Positions 18,144-27,467 of a DNA stretch of 64,000 nt are shown here, one piece after another. The stretch is from Alphaproteobacteria bacterium. GTDB taxonomy: Bacteria; Pseudomonadota; Alphaproteobacteria; UBA7887. Each line of letters opens with the position of its first letter. Within the stretch, counting starts at the first letter, position 1. A program made the translations under genes and the position numbers. The stretch spans positions 91,021 to 155,020 of the forward strand of contig JASLYQ010000004.1 of the NCBI GenBank assembly GCA_030739735.1, given 5' to 3'. The notes under the pieces were generated by a model. That model worked only from the letters and a program-made list of their open reading frames with translations, had not been told where the DNA came from and did no database searches.

Positions 18144-18386
18144 TTATGGCAGACGCTTGAATTTCAGGACATCTTTGCTATTAAACAGACGTGCATCATC
18201 GGATCAGCCAAGATAGGTTGCCACAGCACCGCCATCGTTATGAATAGTCACCTCGTCCTTGCCGGCAAAGCTCTAGCGTACGGCTCCGGCCTTCTCCGCC
18301 ACGACCATGGCATCGTCGATGCCCTCCGTGTCGGAGCCCAGAGGAAGCTTACGACAGTTGCTGCGCAGGTACCAGTAACTGCAAAC
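18144..18386 (-). pseudogene. remnant of a conserved secreted protein with two in-frame stops
   Basis: A minus-strand frame just upstream of the E1 fusion reads SYWYLRSNCRKLPLGSDTEG, then IDDAMVVAEKAGAVR, TAG (18273-18275), SFAGKDEVTIHNDGGAVATY, TGA (18204-18206), then SDDARLFNSKDVLKFKRLP and TAA. The composition is continuous and protein-like across both stops in a single frame, so this is a gene inactivated by point mutations. The start and signal peptide are not clear. The family is not identified. Confidence 0.5.
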
Positions 18387-18398
18387 TAGACAGAAGAG

Positions 18399-18590
18399 CT
18401 GATCAAGAAGAGGCTTGCCATAGCATTCCTCTCAGTCTTGACGTTCAGCGCGGCGCCGGTTTCTGCCGAAGACATCCTTGCCCCCTCGGACGACTATGTG
18501 GTCATCGCCATTCGCGGCGACGGCGCCTATACCTTCGCTAATGTGGAGATCACCGAAAACTTTCAGGACGGCTTAGGTTTCCTCGACTAA
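18399..18590 (+). pseudogene. short signal-peptide frame lacking a normal start codon
   Basis: A plus-strand frame of 63 codons begins around a CTG after AGAAGAG. It encodes KKRLAIAFLSVLTFSAAPVSA, a typical signal peptide ending in an AxA cleavage site, then a 40-residue acidic mature part (EDILAPSDDYVVIAIRGDG...) and TAA inside the 3' end of the ABC ATPase gene. There is no in-frame ATG, GTG or TTG before the signal peptide. It may be a remnant or a gene with a lost start. Confidence 0.3.
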
Positions 18591-19628
18591 CAGCCGCATG
18601 TCGGCAGCGTCCCAGCAAAGCCAAACAGTCTCGCCGATGGCGGGAGCTGTCGCCGCCGTCATCACCACGGGCCCAGCTGCGGTATTGAGCGTGACCCGGG
18701 TGTGATCTCCGCGGTAATTGGTTTCGCGGACCTGGCCCTGCAATCGGGGGCCAGAGGCCGGCGCCGCATCAGCGAGAAGCAGCTTTTCCGGCCGCAGCAC
18801 CAAGGTTATCCTACCAGAGGCGTCGCCCGCATGCGGTACGGCAAGACACCCGAGCCCAGCGACCTCGATCATGACGGCATCGCCCTCGCGCCCAACGATT
18901 TGCCCTTCAAACATATTAGTGGTGCCGAGAAAGGCCGCGACGAAGCGACTTGCCGGCCTCTCGTAAAGCTCGCGCGGTGGGGCGACCTGGCATATGCGTC
19001 CGTGATCCATGACCGCCACACGGTCGGCCATCGACAAAGCTTCGTCCTGGTCGTGGGTAACCAGCACAAAGGCGATACCAAGCGTCTTTTGGAGACGCAC
19101 CAACTCCTGCCCCATCTCGTCGCGCAGCTTTGCGTCAAGCGCTGACAGGGGCTCGTCCAGCAACAGCACTTTTGGCCGCTTGACCAGGGCGCGAGCCAAG
19201 GCGACGCGCTGGCGCTGCCCGCCCGACAGCGTGTCTGGGCGGCGGTATTCCAGGCCGCCAAGGCGCACCAGCGACAGGGCCTCAGCGACCCGTGCCGCAA
19301 CCTCGTTTCGCGCCATGCCGAGGACGCGCAAGCCATATGAGACGTTATCGGCGACGCTCATATATGGAAACAGCGCATAGCTTTGAAAAACCATGTTGAT
19401 GGGCCGCTCATTGACAGCAACGCCCACCATTTCTGCACCCCCAACGAGAATGCTGCCGGAATCCGGCTCTTCCAGCCCAGCGATTAGCCGTAGCAACGTG
19501 GTCTTGCCGCAAGCTGATGGCCCGAGCAGCGCGAACAGCTCTCCTTCTGCCACCGTCAAGTTGACATCAACAGCAGCTCTGGTATTGCCAAAGCGCTTCG
19601 AGACATGACGCACCGTTAGCGAACTCAT
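18573..19628 (-). CDS. potA: polyamine-type ABC transporter ATP-binding protein
   Basis: A 351-residue ABC ATPase of the PotA/MalK class. It has Walker A GPSACGKTT (Ala where Gly is usual), signature LSGGQRQRVALARAL, Walker B VLLLDEPLSALD and the H-loop THDQDEA. A C-terminal TOBE domain starts near residue 280. The ATG at 19628 overlaps the stop of the upstream permease by 4 bp. It powers uptake by the permease pair and binding protein encoded just upstream. Symbol given by class; putrescine, spermidine or another cation could be the substrate. Confidence 0.9.
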   Translation of the reverse strand: MSSLTVRHVSKRFGNTRAAVDVNLTVAEGELFALLGPSACGKTTLLRLIAGLEEPDSGSILVGGAEMVGVAVNERPINMVFQSYALFPYMSVADNVSYGLRVLGMARNEVAARVAEALSLVRLGGLEYRRPDTLSGGQRQRVALARALVKRPKVLLLDEPLSALDAKLRDEMGQELVRLQKTLGIAFVLVTHDQDEALSMADRVAVMDHGRICQVAPPRELYERPASRFVAAFLGTTNMFEGQIVGREGDAVMIEVAGLGCLAVPHAGDASGRITLVLRPEKLLLADAAPASGPRLQGQVRETNYRGDHTRVTLNTAAGPVVMTAATAPAIGETVWLCWDAADMRLLVEET

Positions 19629-20413
19629 CGACGCCACCGGGTTTGTATTGCCACAGCACCGAGGACCAACATTACCGTCAGGGCCATCAATACCGTTGAG
19701 GCGGCATTAATCTCTGGCGTGACGCTGAATCGCGCCATGGAGTAGATCTTGAGCGGCAAGGTCGTCGCACCCGGACCAGATGTAAAGAAGGTGATGACAA
19801 AATCGTCCAGAGATAGGGTTGCAACCAGCAGCGCCGAAGCAACGATGCCCACCATCAAGTGCGGCAGGGTGACATGGCGAAAGCTCTGCCAGCGGCTGGC
19901 GCCTAGGTCGTGGGCGGCCTCCTCGAGCGCCGGGTCGAAGCTCGCCATACGAGCGCGGATGACCACGGCGACGAAGGGGATAGAAAAGGCTATGTGACTT
20001 AGGATCACCGTCGTCAGGCCAAGCGGCAGACGGATAGCGGCAAAAAAAACCATTAGAGCGACGCCAAAACAAACCTCTGGCACGACAATAGGTAGATGAA
20101 CCCAACTCTCGAAGACACCTTTCCCGCGAAATCGATAGCGCTGCAATGACAGACCTAGCATAGTACCGATAACGGTCGCCACGACGGTTGTCCAACCCGC
20201 AATCAGAAGACTGTTAGAAAGAGCCTGATGCAGGGATTCGTTAGCCAGAGCCTTTTCGTAATAAGCAAGGGTAAACCCACGCCAAGTAACATTACGCTTG
20301 CTGTCGTTGAAGCTGAAGACGATTAGCGACAAGATTGGGAAATAAAGGAAAATGAAACCGGCGACCAGCATCAGCCTCACCCAGCCGCGGCGGCCATAGT
20401 CGACGGCGCTCAT
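19625..20413 (-). CDS. potC: ABC transporter permease, PotC/PotI-like
   Basis: A 262-residue inner-membrane permease with about six transmembrane helices and the binding-protein-dependent transport EAA loop (LEEAAHDLGASRWQSFRHVTLP near residue 165). It pairs with the PotB-like permease encoded upstream; start and stop codons overlap both neighbours by 4 bp, giving tight coupling in a potD-potB-potC-potA order. Confidence 0.9.
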   Translation of the reverse strand: MSAVDYGRRGWVRLMLVAGFIFLYFPILSLIVFSFNDSKRNVTWRGFTLAYYEKALANESLHQALSNSLLIAGWTTVVATVIGTMLGLSLQRYRFRGKGVFESWVHLPIVVPEVCFGVALMVFFAAIRLPLGLTTVILSHIAFSIPFVAVVIRARMASFDPALEEAAHDLGASRWQSFRHVTLPHLMVGIVASALLVATLSLDDFVITFFTSGPGATTLPLKIYSMARFSVTPEINAASTVLMALTVMLVLGAVAIQTRWRR

Positions 20414-21279
20414 GCGCGGCCTCCACCGAGGCTGGCACGCAGCCAGAGCGCGGCAAAGGCAGCGTAGACCAACAGAAACGACAGCGCCGCACCGAATGGC
20501 CAGTCCCGGGCACCGCCGAACTCGCGTGCGATGAGGTTACCGATCATCATGCTATCGGTGCCACCGAGAAGATCTGGCGTGAGGAAGCTGCCGAGGGCAA
20601 GCACGAAAACCAGCAAGCAACCGGTTACCAGTCCCGGCATGACCAGTGGCAACAGCACCGAGCGCAACGTTCGCCACTGGTTGGCACCCAGATCTAGGCT
20701 TGCCTCGAGAAGCTGCCAGTCAAGCCGCGCCATAGCGGCGTAAAGCGGCAAGACCAAGAATGGCAGATGTACATGCACCAGCCCGATCATCACCGCGGTC
20801 TGGTTATAGAGCAAGGGTAGCGGCTCGAATGCCTCGGGCGCCCCACCGAGCAAACCGTGCAACCACTCCAACACGCCGTTAATATGGCCACGATCGCGCA
20901 GCACCGCCACCCAGGCATAGGTCCGCACCAGCAGATTGGTCCAGAACGGCAGCATCACCAGGACCAGGAGCGGCGTGCGCCAGCGCGGCGCGGCGAAGGC
21001 GATGCCGAGAGCCATTGGGAAACCGAGCACCAGACAAATCAGCATCACCACGACGGCGATCATCAGAGATTTCCAAATCACGCCGAGATGGATCCATTCG
21101 AGCGCTCGGATATAATTAGCGAGCGAAACGGTAAACTCTGTCTGGCCATGCGGGCCACGCTCGCCAAAGCTATAGACCCAGACCAGCGTCAAGGGCAGAG
21201 TAAAAAAGAGAAGTAGCCAGACGCTCGCCGGCAAAGTCAGAATCGTGAACCCCGCCTTGTCTCGCCGCCAGCTCTCCAT
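20410..21279 (-). CDS. potB: ABC transporter permease, PotB/PotH-like
   Basis: A 289-residue permease with an N-terminal anchor helix and five further helices. The EAA loop reads LEASLDLGANQWRTLRSVLLP near residue 190. It forms the channel with the PotC-like subunit. It starts 10 bp downstream of the substrate-binding protein gene, consistent with one operon. Confidence 0.9.
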   Translation of the reverse strand: MESWRRDKAGFTILTLPASVWLLLFFTLPLTLVWVYSFGERGPHGQTEFTVSLANYIRALEWIHLGVIWKSLMIAVVVMLICLVLGFPMALGIAFAAPRWRTPLLVLVMLPFWTNLLVRTYAWVAVLRDRGHINGVLEWLHGLLGGAPEAFEPLPLLYNQTAVMIGLVHVHLPFLVLPLYAAMARLDWQLLEASLDLGANQWRTLRSVLLPLVMPGLVTGCLLVFVLALGSFLTPDLLGGTDSMMIGNLIAREFGGARDWPFGAALSFLLVYAAFAALWLRASLGGGRA

Positions 21280-21289
21280 CGCGGGCGTG

Positions 21290-22357
21290 TCAGGCGGCCT
21301 GGATCACGGTCCAGGCCTCATCGTAGAGGCGCGCCGCATCGCCTACATCGATGAGCGTTTCGCTGGTGGCGATGACCTCCGCCGGTGGATAGATTGCTGG
21401 ATTATCGCGATCAGCCACATCGATCAGCGCCTTAGCCGCCAGATTTGGTGTCGGATAGCGCGTGATCCTAGCGATTTCCGCATTCACCGCCGGATCGTAG
21501 ATGTGATTGATGAAGGCATGGGCATTCTCAAGATGCGGCGCGCCCTTGGGGATGGCCAGCGTATCCATCCAGACACTGCCGCCCTGGCTCGGGATGACGT
21601 AGTCGAGGTCCGGGTCTTCCTGCATGACCTGGACGATATCGCCAGACCATTCGACGGCCAAGTCGACGTCACCGGCGAGCAGCATGTCCTGGCCCGAATC
21701 CGGCGCAAAGGTCTTGATGCGCGGCTTGGCCGCAATGATGACATCGCGCGCAGCGGCGATCTGAGCCGCGTCGATACTGTTCATGCTGTAGCCAAGATAT
21801 TTGAGCGCCATGCCCAGCATCGCCCGCGGGTCGTCGAGCAGCGCAATGCGCCCAGCATAAGCATCCGACTCGAACACCGTCGCCCAGCTGTCGGGCCGGG
21901 GACCCGCCGACTTGCGATAGCCAATCCCCATTGTGCCCCAGAGATAGGGCACGGCAAAACGGTTGCCGGGATTAAAGGCCGGATCGGAGAAATTAGGATC
22001 GGGATCGAGATGGCGTAGGTTAGGCAGCTGCGCATGGTCAAGCGGCACTAGCATGTCGAGCGCGATCATCGACTCGATCATGTAATCGCTCGGCACGATG
22101 ACGTCATAGCCCGGGTTTCCGGCCTGTAACTTGGCGAACAGCTCCTCGTTCGAGGCGAAGAGGTCGTATTGCACCGAAACACCGGTCGCGGCCGCAAAAG
22201 TTTCGAGCGTCGTCGCGCCAATATAGGTATCCCAATTGTAGACGTTGAGCCGAGCTTCCTCGGCCTGTGCGCGCCAGGGTAGCAGCGTGACACCTAGCGC
22301 CGCCCCAGCGCCTGCCAGAAGCTGCCGCCGGCTCGAAATAGCCTGCCCAAAACTCAT
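21290..22357 (-). CDS. potD: polyamine-type periplasmic substrate-binding protein
   Basis: About 355 residues from the ATG at 22357; GGGAGG lies 9 bp upstream of it, whereas it abuts the earlier ATG at 22366. A twin-arginine-like signal ([20 protein letters not shown]) precedes a PotD/PotF fold beginning LNVYNWDTYIG. Aromatic and acidic residues such as W and D in that segment, and EWSGD near residue 235, fit a cationic-amine pocket. It is the first gene of the transporter operon. A Tat-type export signal is plausible for an alphaproteobacterial binding protein but unproven. Confidence 0.9.
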   Translation of the reverse strand: MSFGQAISSRRQLLAGAGAALGVTLLPWRAQAEEARLNVYNWDTYIGATTLETFAAATGVSVQYDLFASNEELFAKLQAGNPGYDVIVPSDYMIESMIALDMLVPLDHAQLPNLRHLDPDPNFSDPAFNPGNRFAVPYLWGTMGIGYRKSAGPRPDSWATVFESDAYAGRIALLDDPRAMLGMALKYLGYSMNSIDAAQIAAARDVIIAAKPRIKTFAPDSGQDMLLAGDVDLAVEWSGDIVQVMQEDPDLDYVIPSQGGSVWMDTLAIPKGAPHLENAHAFINHIYDPAVNAEIARITRYPTPNLAAKALIDVADRDNPAIYPPAEVIATSETLIDVGDAARLYDEAWTVIQAA

Positions 22358-22641
22358 AACGTTCATCCTCCCTGATCGATGGCGCGTTTATGCCATTGCC
22401 GTGACACGCCAGCAATCATTGCGCGCTCACCGAGCTGACCTTGCCGGCCGATCCGGCGTCACCCAGCAATATCGTGGACTATAATGCACTGCATCCTGCG
22501 CGAGACACGTTCTTGGCCAGGATCACTCGTGGGTGCTAGCCCTGCTTCCCAAAAGTCTGGATCGGCCCTAGTCTAGTTGGAAACTAGGCGCAATGCTCGT
22601 GCACCATTCTGCTGGCCAGTGAATCAAATTGGGAGGAACAC

Positions 22642-23730
22642 ATGTCAACAGTCCGGGTTGCTCGTCTCGCCCTTGTGGCGACGATGGGGCTAAGCTTGGC
22701 GGTGACCACCGCCGAAGCACAGATGTTTTACGAAGGTGTGGATTCCGGTTTCCCGGCGCCGAGCGGCGATACGAGCGTGTTGCCCGTCGGCTCGAAGCTG
22801 ATGCGCCTTTGGGATGGCGGTTGCGCTCTTACCGAGGGGGTCGCTGCCGGGCATGACGGCTACATGTATTTCAGCGATATCACCTTCACCAAGTTTTGCA
22901 AGGATCCCACCAACACCTACCTTCAGGCCGGCAATATCTGGCGATACGATCCCCGGTCTGGCAATACAACCATCTACCGTTCACCGTCTGGCATGTCGAA
23001 CGGAATCAAATTCGATACCGACGGCAACATGATCGCCGCACTAGGGGCGGATTACGGTGGGCGCATGCTGATCAAGACTGAAATGGCCACCGGCCGGACT
23101 TTTATCCTGAGCGGCCTGTTCCGAGGCCGGCCCTACAACGCCTTGAACGACATCACCATCGATGAGCAGGGCCGCATCTATTTCAGCGACCCCCGCTATC
23201 TGGGCCATGAGCCGGTCGAGCAGCCGGGCTTCGCGATCTATCGCCTGGACACTGACGGCTCGGTCCATCGAATCGTGACCGCTGCCGGCAAGACCAATGG
23301 CGTCCTTGTGTCGCCCGATCAGAAGACCTTTTACGTGGTCAGCAACGACAACGGTTTTCTGGGCTTCATGCAACTAGACGAAGGCGAGGGGACCCTGAAG
23401 GGGCACCATCTGCTCCAGGCGTTCGATCTTGCCGCCGACGGCACCGTCAGCAACCGGCGGGTCCTGATCGATTATGCACCCGACAGCGGCCCAGACGGGC
23501 TAGTCGCCGATATCGACGGCAATATCTATGTTGCCGAACGCTCCGAGAGCCGGCCGGGCATCGCGGTCCGTACGGTAACTGGCAAGGAACTGGCCTTTAT
23601 TTCGACCGGCCAGGAAATGCCGACCAATGTTGGGTTCGGCCGGGGCGCCGAAGCGGATGTTCTGTACGTGACGTCCGGCAAGAGCCTCTACAAGATCAAG
23701 ATGGCCAAGAAGGGCTACGAACTACCGTAG
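22642..23730 (+). CDS. secreted SMP-30/gluconolactonase family protein
   Basis: A 362-residue protein with a signal peptide (residues 1-27) and a six-bladed propeller of the SMP-30/strictosidine synthase class. Blade motifs include EGVAAGHDGYMYFSDI, ALNDITIDEQGRIYFSDPR, KTNGVLVSPDQKTFYVV and GPDGLVADIDGNIYVAE. Acidic and Asn residues in these loops form the usual Ca2+ site. It probably hydrolyses a lactone or ester in the periplasm. GGGAGGAACAC precedes the ATG. It stands alone between the transporter and the divergent DUF1489 gene. Confidence 0.87.
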   Translation: MSTVRVARLALVATMGLSLAVTTAEAQMFYEGVDSGFPAPSGDTSVLPVGSKLMRLWDGGCALTEGVAAGHDGYMYFSDITFTKFCKDPTNTYLQAGNIWRYDPRSGNTTIYRSPSGMSNGIKFDTDGNMIAALGADYGGRMLIKTEMATGRTFILSGLFRGRPYNALNDITIDEQGRIYFSDPRYLGHEPVEQPGFAIYRLDTDGSVHRIVTAAGKTNGVLVSPDQKTFYVVSNDNGFLGFMQLDEGEGTLKGHHLLQAFDLAADGTVSNRRVLIDYAPDSGPDGLVADIDGNIYVAERSESRPGIAVRTVTGKELAFISTGQEMPTNVGFGRGAEADVLYVTSGKSLYKIKMAKKGYELP

Positions 23731-23865
23731 CCGCTCAGGGTACGGATTTCGCCGTTCGCGGGGTCAGTGCGATATACCGTGCCGGCCCCGCCGGACCGGC
23801 GAAAGTTGACAAGCGGGCAATCAGTCCATCCTTCCAAAAGCCCTTGGTCTAGAGCCTAGCACGTT

Positions 23866-24306
23866 TCAGAGCAGACCGAGTTCTCTCAGCTCCTCAGCCA
23901 TTTCGACTGGCATGGCAGCTGCCTCCGCCGCGGCACCCGGACTCAGGTCGGCGGGCACGTCCTCAGGCTCAAAATAGCGCCAACCCTGCATCGGCCGCCT
24001 CGGCTGCAATACCGTCTCGATCAAATCGGCATCGAGGATGATGGCGCAGCGCTTGCCTGTGCCCTCCGCCTTCAGGCAATCTAGCGAAGTGATGCGTTGG
24101 CGCACGCGAACCTGGCCCCTGATGATCCAATAGAGCGAGCCGCCGTCGAGAATTTGCGCTGCGCGACGGGGAAAATTGCGTGTCCAGTGGGCGAGCCGCG
24201 CCGGCTGTCCGGCAGCCTCGAGCCGGCCTAGGCGCTCACCCTGGCGCTCCCGCAACTGGGCTACACTGTTGATGCCAACGCACATTTTGAGCATATGCAA
24301 AGCCAT
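23866..24306 (-). CDS. DUF1489 family protein
   Basis: About 146 residues from the ATG at 24306. This start gives the family's opening MALHMLKMCVGI; the longer frame upstream adds unrelated residues. Conserved segments RNFPRRAAQIL, GSLYWIIRGQVRVRQRI and CAIILDADLIETVLQPRRPMQGWRY match DUF1489 (COG5458), a small protein common in alphaproteobacteria with no known function. It is divergent from the DapA-like gene, sharing a 95-bp promoter region. Confidence 0.85.
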   Translation of the reverse strand: MALHMLKMCVGINSVAQLRERQGERLGRLEAAGQPARLAHWTRNFPRRAAQILDGGSLYWIIRGQVRVRQRITSLDCLKAEGTGKRCAIILDADLIETVLQPRRPMQGWRYFEPEDVPADLSPGAAAEAAAMPVEMAEELRELGLL

Positions 24307-24401
24307 AGTTTCAGTATTAGCGCGATTCGCTCTTTGCCAAGGACGATTGAAATCGCATGTCGTTGCAGTAGTCTCCACCCGCCTGTTACAAGAGATCAGA
24401 C

Positions 24402-25313
24402 ATGATCGAGACCACACTGTTTTCCGGCGTCCTGCCGCCAGTACTCACGCCGTTCGATGCCGACTTAGCGCCCGACGCGGCCCGCTTTGTCGGCCATTGC
24501 CGCTGGCTCCTGGAACAGGGCGCGACGGGTCTTGCGCCCTTTGGCACCACCGGTGAAGGCAATTCGCTCTCAGTCGACGAACGCTTGCGTCTGCTCGAAG
24601 CAGCTGTCAGTGGCGGTATCGACGCGGCGCTGATGATGCCGGGCACTGGCTGCACGGCGCTCCCCGACAGCGTGCGGCTGACCCGCGGCGCTGTCGAGAC
24701 GGGCTGTGGCGGCGTGCTCATGCTACCACCGTTCTATTACAAGGGCGTGAGTGACGACGCGCTGTTTCGCTCTTTCGCCGAGGTCATCGAGCAGGTCGGT
24801 GACGCGCGCCTCAAGATCTATCTGTACCATATCCCGCCGCAGGCCCAGATCGGCTTTTCACTCGCCCTCATCGAGCGACTCCTCAAGGCCTATCCGGACA
24901 CCGTGGTAGGGCTCAAGGACAGCTCGGGCGACTGGTTGAACACCAAGGCCATTATCGACGCCTTCCCAGACTTAGCGACGTTCTCGGGCTCCGAAACCTT
25001 CCTGCTCGACAATCTGCGTACCGGCGGCGTCGGTTGCATCACTGCGAGCGGCAATGTGAATGTCGCCGCCATCCGTGCGCTCTGTGAGCATTGGCAAGAC
25101 GATGGCGCCGACGAACGCCAAGCGACGATCACCAAGACGCGCGAAGCCATCCAGGCCTATCCAATGATCCCTGCCCTCAAGACCATCATTGCCAAGCATC
25201 GCGAGGATGCCGCTTGGACCCGCACCCGCCCGCCACTCCTCGACCTGCCGGAAGAGACCGCACAAGCACTGTTGGCAGACCTACGTAGCCAGAATTTCGC
25301 GATAGCCGGCTAA
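24402..25313 (+). CDS. DapA/NAL family lyase
   Basis: A 303-residue (beta/alpha)8 aldolase of the dihydrodipicolinate synthase/N-acetylneuraminate lyase superfamily. GTTGEGNSLS (residues 49-58) forms the substrate-carboxylate loop. The catalytic Tyr is in YLYHIP near residue 142 and the Schiff-base Lys in GLKDSSGDW near residue 168. True DapA usually has a different pattern around the distal Arg, and no lysine genes are near, so a catabolic 2-oxo acid aldolase or dehydratase is as likely. The 147 bp after it hold a short open tail of unknown origin. Confidence 0.85.
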   Translation: MIETTLFSGVLPPVLTPFDADLAPDAARFVGHCRWLLEQGATGLAPFGTTGEGNSLSVDERLRLLEAAVSGGIDAALMMPGTGCTALPDSVRLTRGAVETGCGGVLMLPPFYYKGVSDDALFRSFAEVIEQVGDARLKIYLYHIPPQAQIGFSLALIERLLKAYPDTVVGLKDSSGDWLNTKAIIDAFPDLATFSGSETFLLDNLRTGGVGCITASGNVNVAAIRALCEHWQDDGADERQATITKTREAIQAYPMIPALKTIIAKHREDAAWTRTRPPLLDLPEETAQALLADLRSQNFAIAG

Positions 25314-25460
25314 CCTATCATCTGATGACGTCAGGGAGGCCGAGGCCCGCAAGAAGGAGGTTATCCGAGTGCTCCAAGAGGGCACCCTCAGCTTCACTCT
25401 ACAGGACGACTGGAACAACCAGCCAATAGAGCTCAACGCCACCCGCACCGTCGCCAAGGA

Positions 25461-26309
25461 TTAAGCCCGTACACCCCTGCCAATCCGTACATGCGCCTTA
25501 ATGCGGTAGCGGTCGCTAACAAGAAACGCAGCGAAGGCCTCTTCAACGCGGGCGTCGAGTGCTACGCGGTCGGCGTCTGACAGCTTGGTCAAATCAGCGC
25601 CAAATGACATTTCCACATTGGCCTCCCAGAAGCGCGAACCGGCAGGCGGTGCCGCATCGAAAGCCAAATCCTGCTCGGTGACGTCAGCCAAGCCACCGCC
25701 ACGCATCATATCCGCCAGCATGTCCGGCGAGGCGAAGCGAAACTGGGCCAAGTCCGAATCCGGTGCCAGCCCGAGAAAGTCCCGCACCTCGCGCTGGATA
25801 ACGGCGAACAGCGTGGTATTCTCGAGTGGCCCCCAAACCATCCAGGCAGTGTGCCCGCCCGGCACTAGCACGCGACACGTCTCGCGCATGGCCCGCATGG
25901 GATCCGGCGCGAACATGATGCCGAAACGGCAAGTGACACGGTCGAAGCTCGCGTCGTCGAAGGGCAAGGCCTCCATATCGGCAATACGCGTCTCGAGCTG
26001 GCCCAGCCCCGCCTCGGCGGCACGGCGCGTGGTGCCGGCCAGCATCTCCTCGACCATATCGGTGGCAACGACACGCCCCTCCTCACCGACCGTGCGCGCA
26101 ATGGTCAACGCTGGCTCGCCGGTGCCAGAGGCAAGATCGAGCACGTGCATGCCCGGGCCTATACCCGCCGCCTCGACCAAAGGCTCGTTGAAGCGATGTG
26201 CCATGCGCTCGATCTGGCTGGCCCAGCGATTCCATGCCGGCGCGCGCAGCTTCCAGTTCTGCCGCACCTCGTCCTTGTCGAGTGGCGTTATGTTCCGCTC
26301 CCGCCTCAT
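25461..26309 (-). CDS. class I SAM-dependent methyltransferase (UbiE-like)
   Basis: About 282 residues. The Rossmann methyltransferase motif I reads VLDLASGTGEPAL (near residue 60), followed by acidic VVATDMVEEML and post-I RIADMEALPFDDASFDRVTCRFG, close to the UbiE/COQ5 pattern. The ATG at 26309 was chosen over a GTG 12 bp upstream. It lies 31 bp downstream of pqqE on the same strand and so may be cotranscribed with the PQQ genes. Whether it acts on a quinone or an unrelated small molecule cannot be told. Confidence 0.85.
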   Translation of the reverse strand: MRRERNITPLDKDEVRQNWKLRAPAWNRWASQIERMAHRFNEPLVEAAGIGPGMHVLDLASGTGEPALTIARTVGEEGRVVATDMVEEMLAGTTRRAAEAGLGQLETRIADMEALPFDDASFDRVTCRFGIMFAPDPMRAMRETCRVLVPGGHTAWMVWGPLENTTLFAVIQREVRDFLGLAPDSDLAQFRFASPDMLADMMRGGGLADVTEQDLAFDAAPPAGSRFWEANVEMSFGADLTKLSDADRVALDARVEEAFAAFLVSDRYRIKAHVRIGRGVRA

Positions 26310-26339
26310 CCACTGCCGCACAAGCGCAGCCGCCTTGCA

Positions 26340-27467
26340 TCATCCGCCATAGCGGCGATAGATGAAGTCTGGTGACTCGCCACCAACGGCGGCAAGCGGT
26401 TCGTCAAGCACAGCGCGATCGGGAGACAATGCGCAGGTAGGGTCGGTGACGGCAGCGTTACCAGTCAGCATGTAGGCCTGACAGCGGCAACCGCCCCAGT
26501 CGATCTCCTTGCGATCGCAGCTCTGGCAGGGCTCCGGCATCCAGGCGCTACCACGGAAATGCTCGAAGGCTTCCGAGTTCTCCCAGATCCAGCCGAGCGG
26601 CTTCTGATGCACGGAGTCGAACTCGAGATCGGGAAGAACTTCGGCGGCATGGCAGGGCAGCACCTTGCCCGAGGGTGAGATATTGATGAACTGCCGCCCC
26701 CAGCCACCCATGCACGACTTCGGCCGCTGGGCGTAATAGTCCGGCACCACGAAGTCGAAAGCGAGCACACCCTTGAGGCGCTCGCGTGCTTCCCCGACAA
26801 TCTCCACAGCCTTATCGAGCTGCTTTCGGGTCGGCAGGAAGGCGATGCGGTTACGGAAGGCCCAAGCATAGTACTGCACCTGCGCCACCTCGATGCGCTC
26901 GGCGTCGAGGTCGACCGCCATCTGGATCATCTCCTCCAGATGGTGCAGGTTATGCCGGTGCATCACCGCATTAACGGTGAGCGGCATCCCGGCTTCGCGC
27001 ACCCAGCGCGCGACCTGCTGCTTCTTCTCATGGGCACCGTCGTAACCGGCCACCCAGTCGCCAACCTCAGACGTGGTATCCTGGAAGCTGATCTGCACAT
27101 GATCGAGCCCAAGCTCGGCAAAGCACTGCACGCGCGCCTTATTGAGCAGCACGCCGGACGTGATCAGGTTGCTGTACAGTCCGAGCTTTGCGGCGTGCTC
27201 TATGAGTTCCTCGAGATCCTTGCGCACCGTCGGCTCACCGCCTGAGTAATGGACGTGCAGGACGCCCATGTCCACCGCCTCGTCCATCACCCGCTTCCAC
27301 TCCTCGGTGGTTAGCTCTCCCGAGGCCCGCTCGAGATCGATCGGGTTAGTACAATAGGGGCATTGCAGCGGACAGCGATGGCTAAGCTCCATCAGAACCG
27401 CATAGGGCACTACCTTGTTCGGCGTGGCCTCTGTGGACACCGCCGTCTGTCCTGCCACTTCGCTCAT
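26340..27467 (-). CDS. pqqE: PqqA peptide cyclase (radical SAM)
   Basis: A 375-residue radical SAM/SPASM enzyme that joins the Glu and Tyr side chains of PqqA, the first committed step of PQQ synthesis. The [4Fe-4S] motif CPLQCPYC has Cys at 32, 36 and 39. The C-terminal SPASM Cys set (CMGGWGR, CQSCDRKEIDWGGCRC and a final CALS) binds auxiliary clusters. The start overlaps the pqqD stop as ATGA, fitting the need for PqqD as peptide chaperone. Confidence 0.97.
   Translation of the reverse strand: MSEVAGQTAVSTEATPNKVVPYAVLMELSHRCPLQCPYCTNPIDLERASGELTTEEWKRVMDEAVDMGVLHVHYSGGEPTVRKDLEELIEHAAKLGLYSNLITSGVLLNKARVQCFAELGLDHVQISFQDTTSEVGDWVAGYDGAHEKKQQVARWVREAGMPLTVNAVMHRHNLHHLEEMIQMAVDLDAERIEVAQVQYYAWAFRNRIAFLPTRKQLDKAVEIVGEARERLKGVLAFDFVVPDYYAQRPKSCMGGWGRQFINISPSGKVLPCHAAEVLPDLEFDSVHQKPLGWIWENSEAFEHFRGSAWMPEPCQSCDRKEIDWGGCRCQAYMLTGNAAVTDPTCALSPDRAVLDEPLAAVGGESPDFIYRRYGG

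Noticed and set aside
25331..25464. Start-less plus-strand tail (EARKKEVIRVLQEGTLSFTL ... TVAKD) after the DapA-like gene
   Set aside because: Protein-like composition, but there is no start, no recognised family and only about 45 codons, so I could not support a gene or a named remnant.
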